Source: Desulfurococcales archaeon (GTDB taxonomy: Archaea; Thermoproteota; Thermoprotei_A; Sulfolobales; WANQ01). Taken from it: a stretch of 5,854 bases of DNA. How positions within the stretch are numbered: position 1 is the stretch's first letter; every line of letters begins with the position of its first letter. Below, piece by piece: positions 1 to 4,941 of the stretch. The stretch is from positions 1 through 5,854 of the forward strand of contig JALUDQ010000043.1 in the NCBI GenBank assembly GCA_027043985.1. Direction: 5' to 3'. Both the position numbers and the translations under genes were made by a program. The notes beneath the pieces were generated by a model. It saw nothing but the letters and a program-made list of their open reading frames with translations. It did no database searches and had not been told where the DNA came from.

Positions 1-3
1 TTA

Positions 4-31
4 CTGCTCCTAGGGAGTTATCTAGGAGCAG
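4..31. repeat. Perfect inverted repeat, hairpin 1
   Basis: CTGCTCCTAG (4-13) is the exact reverse complement of CTAGGAGCAG (22-31), with an 8-base loop between them. A perfect 10-bp stem this close to two further hairpins is unlikely by chance and suggests a structured RNA or a terminator. The strand is unknown because the symmetry works both ways, and the window starts only three bases upstream, so any associated gene on the left is out of view. Confidence 0.6.
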
Positions 32-36
32 ATAAT

Positions 37-70
37 CCCAACCCAAACCCAGAGATATGGGTGGGTTGGG
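37..70. repeat. GC-rich inverted repeat, hairpin 2
   Basis: CCCAACCCA (37-45) pairs with TGGGTTGGG (62-70), and CCCA (48-51) pairs with TGGG (58-61). This gives 13 bp with a two-base AA bulge (46-47) and the loop GAGATA (52-57). It follows hairpin 1 after the linker ATAAT. A competing fold exists: CCAAACCCA (43-51) is the exact complement of TGGGTTTGG (67-75), and using it would disrupt hairpin 3. The role is unknown; terminator or part of a structured RNA are the obvious options. Confidence 0.6.
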
Positions 71-85
71 TTTGGCCCCGCCAAA
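71..85. repeat. Small inverted repeat, hairpin 3
   Basis: TTTGGC (71-76) pairs with GCCAAA (80-85) around a CCC loop. It directly abuts hairpin 2 with no spacer, so the two could stack coaxially. A 6-bp stem alone would be weak evidence; its position next to two stronger hairpins makes it notable. Confidence 0.45.
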
Positions 86-153
86 GTATAGTATAGTGTT
101 GTTGTCTGTATATTAGAAGTGAGGGTCTTGATTAGCGTTTGTCTTATATATGG

Positions 154-215
154 GTGGTTTTATGGTATTACTATTTTCTGATGGGTTTCTAGTGGTGTTT
201 TATTGGTATTACTAT
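154..215. repeat. Imperfect direct repeat at the 3' end of the nuclease-like gene
   Basis: Two copies, at 154-174 and 192-215, share GTGG, TTTTAT and GGTATTACTAT in the same order and differ by three inserted bases in the second copy. The exact shared core GGTATTACTAT lies at 164-174 and 205-215; the second core covers the stop codon of the minus-strand gene (212-214). A near match, GGTAATACTAT, occurs at 806-816 on the other side of that gene. This could be a regulator binding site, a 3'-end signal, or a relic of insertion; nothing here decides between them. No gene is seen between 86 and 211. Confidence 0.5.
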
Positions 216-796
216 GTTTGTTTTCTTGCTTTGTTTTCTGTGTTTGCTTGTTTTCTTAGTTTTTGTGTGAACCATTTTATGGTGCGGCTGTATTGTTTTA
301 GTGTTTCCTTTGTTTCTGGTTGAGCTGCGAGTTTTCTTAGTTGTTCTATGTCTTTGTTTTTTATTGCTTTGAGTATGTTGTATAGTGTTTTCTTTGGTGG
401 GCTTAGTATTTCTTTTGTTGGTTTGAGTATGGGTTTGTTGTCTGGTCTTATTATTAGGGTGTAGTGTTCTCCGTTGAGGAGTGTTATCATTGCTATTTTC
501 CATGAGGTATAGTGTTTTGTTGGATTGTAGCGTGAGGCTTTTACTTCTATGTAGTATTTCTTCCCGTTTCTCGTGGCTTCTATGTCGTGGGTTGGTGCTG
601 TTACTAGTTTTAGGTTTTTGAATCCTTGTTTTTCTAGGATTTTTAGGGCTCGGTACTCCATGGCGTAGCCTATTATTATTCCACGGGCTTTCTTTAACGC
701 GTATTCTATTTCTTCTCTGTCTAGCTGCTGGTCTATTATGGCGTCTATTAGCAATGTGTCCACATGGTTAGATGAGTGTTTAGCCCTATTATGCAC
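212..796 (-). CDS. PD-(D/E)XK nuclease-like protein (Hjc/Mrr-like fold)
   Basis: This 194-residue protein is probably a small nuclease or nuclease-fold protein. The visible signature is a helix with GYAMEYRALKILEKQGF (about residues 43-59, Glu47), then a strand leading to HDIEA (Asp71), then YIEVKAS with Glu84 and Lys86. This is the E...D...ExK order of the PD-(D/E)XK superfamily, which includes Holliday junction resolvase Hjc, Mrr and DUF3883 proteins. I cannot assign the subfamily. Residues 120-194 are outside the core; the tail from about 160 is rich in Lys, Gln and Thr and could bind nucleic acid. The GTG at 796 gives the longest frame and has no Shine-Dalgarno motif, so the mRNA may be leaderless. 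A GTG at 763 (Val12) is an alternative, as a TATA-like CTATATAC lies upstream of it at 797-804. Third codon positions are almost all A or C (nearly every Ile is ATA), unlike the other genes here. The gene stands alone, divergent from the glycosyltransferase gene. Assigning the fold is fairly safe; activity is not shown. Confidence 0.75.
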   Translation of the reverse strand: MHNRAKHSSNHVDTLLIDAIIDQQLDREEIEYALKKARGIIIGYAMEYRALKILEKQGFKNLKLVTAPTHDIEATRNGKKYYIEVKASRYNPTKHYTSWKIAMITLLNGEHYTLIIRPDNKPILKPTKEILSPPKKTLYNILKAIKNKDIEQLRKLAAQPETKETLKQYSRTIKWFTQKLRKQANTENKARKQT

Positions 797-804
797 GTAT
801 ATAG

Positions 805-829
805 TGGTAATACTATGTGATAATACTAT
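805..829. promoter_or_regulatory. Tandem TAATACTAT motif between divergent genes
   Basis: TAATACTAT occurs twice, at 808-816 and 821-829, with a 13-bp period; the slightly longer forms are TGGTAATACTAT and TGATAATACTAT. The pair lies just upstream of the minus-strand nuclease-like start (796). On the minus strand it reads ATAGTATTA, so it could itself contain an A/T-rich promoter element for a leaderless transcript, or be an operator. The first copy resembles the GGTATTACTAT cores at the other end of the same gene. Function is inferred from position only. Confidence 0.4.
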
Positions 830-854
830 TAGTTATTGCAAGGTATCTGTGGTT

Positions 855-870
855 AAGCTTATTTATTATC
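855..870 (+). promoter_or_regulatory. Candidate BRE/TATA promoter for the glycosyltransferase gene
   Basis: AAGCTTATTTATTATC contains an A/T-rich box (about 860-868) preceded by a purine-rich stretch, in the style of an archaeal BRE plus TATA element. A start about 25 bases downstream would fall near 889, leaving a leader of about 30 bases before the GTG at 921. That leader contains the Shine-Dalgarno motif. The assignment rests on spacing and composition. Confidence 0.4.
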
Positions 871-907
871 TAGTAGCCCATAGTCTAGAAATAAGTATAG
901 TGGATTT

Positions 908-913
908 AGGGTG
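908..913 (+). promoter_or_regulatory. Ribosome binding site deciding the GTG start at 921
   Basis: AGGGTG contains GGTG (910-913), which complements the archaeal 16S 3' end (anti-SD CACCUCC), and ends seven bases before the GTG at 921. The same frame stays open upstream to 738, but the family homology begins exactly at this GTG, so the motif supports the shorter protein. Confidence 0.6.
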
Positions 914-920
914 CCTGGTT

Positions 921-1886
921 GTGAGGGTTTTGGTAACTGCTAGTGGTGGCGGTCATACAGGGTATGGTGTTTCTATTGCTCAGAGACTCTATGGCAAGGT
1001 TGATGAACTCGTATTCATTATTCCCCGCGGTGATAAGTGGACTAGGAGTAAGGTTGAGAAATATAGTGATAGCATTATTGAGATATCTAAGCCTCGAGGC
1101 CCAAAGGACTCTATGGGTAAGCTCTTACTCCGCATGCCCGGCGCGTTTATTGAATCTCTTCGCCGTGTTCCTGGAGGATTTGATGTCTTTATTAGTAGTG
1201 GGAGTAATCATAGTGTGCCTCCAGCTATTGTTGCTCGTTTTAAGGGTATGAGGGTCTATAATCTTGAGAGTTCTGTTCGTTTCACTCGACCTAGTCTTAG
1301 TGCTAAGTGGCTTAGACCTTTTAGCCACATAACTGTTCTTCAATGGGAGGAGCAGTTAAAGATTCATCCGAAGGGGAGGGTTTATGGTCCTTTCTACGAG
1401 TATCCGGAATATGAGCCAGTTGATAAAGGGTATATCCTGGTTACTGGGGGGACTTATGGCCACCGCCTCCTCTTTGAAGCTGTAGACAAGCTTGAACTGG
1501 ATAACATTGTGTTGCAGACGGGTAGGATTGATCCAAGGCCTTTTAAGGAGAGGCATCCGGAGTGGACGGTTTTCCAGTTTGACCCCGATTTTGGTAAATG
1601 GCTTGCTGGTGCAAGTGTTGTTGTAAGTCATCTGGGTAAGACTGTTATCGATGCGGTGTTAACGTATAGGAAGCCAGTTGTTATTGCTCCTAATCCGGAG
1701 TGGACTCTAACAGCTGGTTGGAAGGATGCTGAGATACTTGCCAGGAAGCTTAATGCTATAGTAGTTGATGAGATAACGCCGGAGAAGATTCTTAGGGCTA
1801 TAGAGGAGGCTAAGAAGACTAAGCCGCCTAGCTATCCTGATGGTGCTGCTAAGCTTGCTGAGGAACTGCTTGGTTCTTCCGAGTAA
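921..1886 (+). CDS. agl24: Alg14-Alg13-type GlcNAc transferase, Agl24-like
   Basis: This 321-residue protein (GTG start) looks like a single-chain GT28-type transferase that adds GlcNAc to polyprenyl-diphosphate-GlcNAc on the cytosolic side of the membrane, an early step of lipid-linked glycan assembly. The N-terminal half is Alg14-like: VTASGGGHTGYG (5-16, with His12) matches the glycine-rich GGH motif, and YNLESSVRF (113-121, Glu116) followed by VLQWEEQ (139-145) matches the Alg14 ESxxR and VQW motifs. The C-terminal half is Alg13-like: ILVTGGTYGHR (172-182), then VVSHLGKTVIDAV (234-246), then KPVVIAPNPEW (251-261), the usual nucleotide-sugar-binding region. Eukaryotes make these halves as two proteins; the fused order seen here is that of MurG and of Sulfolobus Agl24, in which, from memory, the motif His is essential. 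There is no signal peptide or obvious membrane helix. The frame runs open from 738, but residues before 921 match nothing in the family and lie antisense to the nuclease-like gene. The 3' end overlaps the flippase gene by 38 bp. The exact sugar specificity is inferred. Confidence 0.82.
   Translation: MRVLVTASGGGHTGYGVSIAQRLYGKVDELVFIIPRGDKWTRSKVEKYSDSIIEISKPRGPKDSMGKLLLRMPGAFIESLRRVPGGFDVFISSGSNHSVPPAIVARFKGMRVYNLESSVRFTRPSLSAKWLRPFSHITVLQWEEQLKIHPKGRVYGPFYEYPEYEPVDKGYILVTGGTYGHRLLFEAVDKLELDNIVLQTGRIDPRPFKERHPEWTVFQFDPDFGKWLAGASVVVSHLGKTVIDAVLTYRKPVVIAPNPEWTLTAGWKDAEILARKLNAIVVDEITPEKILRAIEEAKKTKPPSYPDGAAKLAEELLGSSE
1849..1886. other. Tail-to-tail overlap of convergent genes
   Basis: The plus-strand glycosyltransferase stops with TAA at 1884-1886, and the minus-strand flippase stops with TAG at 1849-1851, so 38 bp code on both strands. 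No hairpin terminator is visible between them. Plus-strand T-rich runs just after the stop (about 1890-1917, TTCTTT and TTCTTTT) could end the glycosyltransferase transcript inside the flippase gene. Confidence 0.85.
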
Positions 1887-3420
1887 TAATGTTCTTTGCA
1901 TAAGTGATTGTTCTTTTAACTATACTTCTAGTCCATGGCGAGATTAGGGTTACCGGTATATATACTAGTATTCCTAGAGCCATGTATTCAACTAATAGTA
2001 TTAGCTGGTTGTAGAATCGTGCTGAAATTGCATCCTGTGCTCCGAGGATTGTTAATACTATGTAGGTTATTCCTGCTGCGAGGGTGAAGAGTGCTAGTTC
2101 TCTTATGGGTATCTTGTAGTTGATTGTTTTCTTAGACATATAGTATAGTATTATTACTGGTATAAGGTATCCAGCAAACTTGAAGAAGACGAATACTGTT
2201 GCCTGTAGCAAGGGATCTGCTATAAAGGCTACCGCTATTCCAGCTAACGCTAGAACGAGGAGGCTTCTCGTAAGCCTTATGACGAATGCTTTAAACGTAT
2301 GGGTCTTCCTAAGCATTCCGTGAATATTTGTTTGATCTGGTCTTATTTTCTCGTCGAAACGTTCGCTCCCCATAATGGTGCCTAGTAGTATCAATTCTAC
2401 ATTCATGAAGGTAAAGATCAGTGAGGAGGGTATCACGAGGTATGCTGCACTAAGATACGCTGGGTTCAATAGTGAGACTATGGGTTTTGATAATGCGAAT
2501 ACGAGGGCTATCATGAGTAGGCCGGGGAAGGCGAAGAGACGGAAGACTTCTTCGACATGTCTTCCATCTGGTTCTCTTAGCAACTTAGCATAGAGACCGC
2601 CCATGAATACGTAGAGGCTTGTAGCAAAAGGTCCCCGAGTAGAATAGGCTATGTTTAGATATGCTACTGATTCTACATTACGTGTTATGAAGGGTGCTAG
2701 GAATCTATCAGCATTATCAATATTATTAGCTATTATCATTAATATGGGGATAGAATAATATCTAAGCCACATTTTTGCGAGTTCTCCGCGGGCTTCAATA
2801 AACCTTACCCTTATCCTATTACCTATTAGAACCTTGACTATTAGATAGCTTATCTTTACAAGTCGTGAGAGGAATACAGAGAATAAAACACCTACTAACC
2901 CAGCATGCATGTATATGACTGCTATGTAGACGAATACTAGTCTTGATATGTCTAGTAGAAAGTTTGAGAACCCAATGTGTTCTGGCTGGATTACAGCAGA
3001 TAGATCCTCCATCATGACGGCATAGGTTATTGATACAGCCATTGGTATAGCGTATATGAAGTAGTAGAACCCGTAGCCCATCATTAACTGGAACCCATAG
3101 CCGACTCCAATGAGTAGGCCTATAACTATGAATGTGTAGAGAGTTGTTAAGAAGAAGGCTGTTGAAACAGTTCCACGGTAATGTTCTATACGATGCTTAT
3201 ACTCGTAAACTACGTGTCTCTGAGCCCAGAAGGTCCAGAGCCTTATAGGCCATGCAAGTATATTGGATAATACTAGGATGAAACCCCATAACCCGAACTC
3301 TACTGGGTCAAGCTTTCTCGCAACTATTATGAGGAAACCCATACTTGCCGCTATTCTAAATAAAGTTGAAGTATAGTTGACCATAATACTGTATCTAAGC
3401 CTAACGTCTCTGAGACTCAA
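1849..3420 (-). CDS. Polysaccharide/lipid-linked glycan flippase, Wzx/RfbX type
   Basis: This 523-residue integral membrane protein has the layout of the MOP-superfamily flippases that move lipid-linked oligosaccharides across the membrane. After a basic N-terminus comes a first hydrophobic segment (about 16-34) followed by IIVARKLDPVEFGLWGF (31-47), the family's usual (L)ARxLgpxeFGlw pattern. Further hydrophobic segments lie near 45-65, 87-108, 118-137, 158-186, 222-232, 295-315, 325-348, 382-402, 405-427, 441-460 and 472-494, about 12-14 helices. A polar loop at 350-376 and a basic C-terminal tail (496-523) are probably cytoplasmic. The start is TTG at 3420; an in-frame TAA lies about 30 bases upstream. 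An ATG at 3384 (Met13) is an alternative but would remove the basic residues before helix 1. The gene is last in the probable minus-strand operon, 53 bp after the phosphodiesterase-like gene. With the convergent Alg14-13-type gene, this points to export of a lipid-linked glycan; the cargo is not identifiable from sequence. Confidence 0.85.
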   Translation of the reverse strand: MSLRDVRLRYSIMVNYTSTLFRIAASMGFLIIVARKLDPVEFGLWGFILVLSNILAWPIRLWTFWAQRHVVYEYKHRIEHYRGTVSTAFFLTTLYTFIVIGLLIGVGYGFQLMMGYGFYYFIYAIPMAVSITYAVMMEDLSAVIQPEHIGFSNFLLDISRLVFVYIAVIYMHAGLVGVLFSVFLSRLVKISYLIVKVLIGNRIRVRFIEARGELAKMWLRYYSIPILMIIANNIDNADRFLAPFITRNVESVAYLNIAYSTRGPFATSLYVFMGGLYAKLLREPDGRHVEEVFRLFAFPGLLMIALVFALSKPIVSLLNPAYLSAAYLVIPSSLIFTFMNVELILLGTIMGSERFDEKIRPDQTNIHGMLRKTHTFKAFVIRLTRSLLVLALAGIAVAFIADPLLQATVFVFFKFAGYLIPVIILYYMSKKTINYKIPIRELALFTLAAGITYIVLTILGAQDAISARFYNQLILLVEYMALGILVYIPVTLISPWTRSIVKRTITYAKNIITRKNQAVPQQA

Positions 3421-3473
3421 AGCCTCTATCCCTAAGTTATTGAAGCCTTAGCTCCTTGTAGGTGGAGGAGAGT

Positions 3474-4928
3474 TTATCTTCTACTAACTCTAATCTTTGC
3501 CCTCTTCGCTAGCCTCCAACGTGCTAGATAATTATATTTCTCTAAGCCTTCCGGATAATAGCCATCGGTGTTAGCGGGCATTGGTAGTCCTAGAAGCTTT
3601 AGAGCTAATGGTACTAGATCCCAGGGCTCCCAGAGATCCCTCCACCATATCTCGTCTAAATGGTCTCCTAGAACCCCGAACATACCTATTGGGTGGTGGG
3701 CGGTATTCTCCTCGGTATAGGGCTTATCGCTTTTAGAGTATATGCAGTAGGGGTTTTCCGGCATCAATAAGTAGTCTGGTGCTCCCGAGACATAGGGTCC
3801 CCAATAGGTTTCACTACCCTTTAATATGGATTGTATCTCGGGTATACTCTTAAGTACTCTTAGAACCTCTTCTTCGTGTCCTGGTGCTGCATAGAGTATT
3901 CCTACGTCGGGCATTATGACTTTAGCCATATCGTAGGGTATAATCCTCTTTCTCTCTTCAATGCTAACGTTTTTGCCGAGCAAGTTTATTATCTTGTAGA
4001 CGAGGGCTTTTAGCCTAGGCCTGCTTCTCACAAAGTTTACCAGCCATGGGGGAATAGCTGTCTTCCCAAAGCGGAGTGCTAGGGTTTCATGGAACCCCAT
4101 TTTAGCTAGACCAGACTTCTTGAGGAAGTATGGAATATTTACTAGGTGGTCGCATGCAGTAAACCCGTGGTCTGATACAAGGATTATGTCGTCAACGCTT
4201 CCGTGGATTTCTTTTAAGAATTTATCTATAGCATTATATACTTCAAAAGCCTCATTGATATTCCTTCCGCTCACGAAGTCTGGGTTAAAGTGCATTGCCC
4301 AGTCTGTTTCACTGAAGACGATGAATGCGAGGTTCCATTCAACAGTATTTAATAGTTCTAATACTCCCTCTGCGAAAACATGGGCTCTCCGTGCAATCAT
4401 TTTTAGTGAGCCGCGGCTAGTACCCTTTAGGATAGAGCCCTCTAAGCCTTCTATGAAGTAGTGTCTAAACTTTGTTTCTAGTTCTCTAGGCTTTATCCTA
4501 ATATCTGGTGCCATCCAATCGTTTACTACAACACAGTTGCCACAAACACTATTCCATGGAGGATAGGTTACTGGCAAGTTTATGGCTACTGAGGGTACTT
4601 TGAGAAGAGATACCATTTCGTGTATTCTAGGATACTCTACGTCATGAGACTTCATTAGATGTGATTCAAAGCCTTCCTCTCTCTTATATATTCGGTGGAA
4701 CCCGTAGACACCGTGTTTTCCAGGATTGACTCCTGTTGCCAGACTAGTCCATGCTGGGGGAGTCATAGGGGGCATAGTTGAGTGTAGGGGGCCTCGCTTA
4801 ACCTTACCGGATTTAACGAGGTGTTTTAAGTAGGGCATGCCGCCCCATTCAAATACCTTATCTATAATCTTCCATGATGCTCCATCTATTCCAAGGATAA
4901 GTACTCTTCTCCTAGTACTCATTTCCAT
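3474..4928 (-). CDS. Alkaline-phosphatase-superfamily phosphodiesterase/phosphotransferase
   Basis: This 484-residue protein belongs to the type I phosphodiesterase/nucleotide pyrophosphatase branch of the alkaline phosphatase superfamily. The two-metal site looks intact: GIDG (Asp15), the nucleophile region MTPPAWTSLATG (55-66, Thr56 aligning with the Thr of the NPP motif TFPN), ETDWAMHF (Asp209, His213), VSDHGF (Asp253, His254) and AHHPIGMFG (His411/412). It should hydrolyse or transfer phosphoryl groups; the substrate is unknown. The N-terminus runs straight into the first beta strand (RRRVLILGIDG), with no signal peptide or membrane helix, so it is probably cytoplasmic. A CGNC motif (129-132) is unusual. 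It starts 13 bp after the stop of a related gene and 53 bp before the flippase, suggesting a glycan-linked role such as adding or removing phosphate-containing groups; that is inference. ATG at 4928 gives the longest frame, but the Shine-Dalgarno spacing favours the ATG at 4922 (Met3). Confidence 0.85.
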   Translation of the reverse strand: MEMSTRRRVLILGIDGASWKIIDKVFEWGGMPYLKHLVKSGKVKRGPLHSTMPPMTPPAWTSLATGVNPGKHGVYGFHRIYKREEGFESHLMKSHDVEYPRIHEMVSLLKVPSVAINLPVTYPPWNSVCGNCVVVNDWMAPDIRIKPRELETKFRHYFIEGLEGSILKGTSRGSLKMIARRAHVFAEGVLELLNTVEWNLAFIVFSETDWAMHFNPDFVSGRNINEAFEVYNAIDKFLKEIHGSVDDIILVSDHGFTACDHLVNIPYFLKKSGLAKMGFHETLALRFGKTAIPPWLVNFVRSRPRLKALVYKIINLLGKNVSIEERKRIIPYDMAKVIMPDVGILYAAPGHEEEVLRVLKSIPEIQSILKGSETYWGPYVSGAPDYLLMPENPYCIYSKSDKPYTEENTAHHPIGMFGVLGDHLDEIWWRDLWEPWDLVPLALKLLGLPMPANTDGYYPEGLEKYNYLARWRLAKRAKIRVSRR

Positions 4929-4930
4929 GG

Positions 4931-4937
4931 TCCTCCC
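4931..4937 (-). promoter_or_regulatory. Ribosome binding site between the two phosphatase-superfamily genes
   Basis: On the minus strand GGGAGGA is a strong match to the archaeal Shine-Dalgarno sequence. GGAGG ends three bases before the ATG at 4928, which is tight, but nine bases before the ATG at 4922, which is normal. It therefore argues for the second ATG. It lies within the 13-bp gap after the upstream stop (4942-4944), in keeping with co-transcription and coupled translation. Confidence 0.65.
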
Positions 4938-4941
4938 TGTT

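Noticed and set aside
1..90. tRNA, SRP RNA, RNase P RNA, C/D or H/ACA guide RNA identity for the hairpin block
   Set aside because: No cloverleaf, no SRP or RNase P signature, no C/D box pair and no convincing ACA-box architecture was found, so it is left as an unnamed structured element.
86..98. Short tandem repeat GTATAGTATAGTG
   Set aside because: Only about two copies of a 5-base A/T-rich unit; too short to treat as a meaningful repeat.
143..151. TATA-like CTTATATAT as a plus-strand promoter
   Set aside because: No plus-strand reading frame with coding character begins within the following 600 bases; the downstream DNA codes on the minus strand.
738..920. N-terminal extension of the glycosyltransferase from an ATG at 738
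   Set aside because: The 61 extra residues are antisense to the nuclease-like gene and resemble no family member. The Alg14-type domain starts directly at the GTG at 921, which has a well-spaced GGTG motif.
3452..3470. Possible hairpin CTCCT/AGGAG between the phosphatase-like and flippase genes
   Set aside because: A 5-bp stem with a 9-base loop is weak, and a terminator there would cut the probable operon; pyrimidine/purine-rich stretches explain it.
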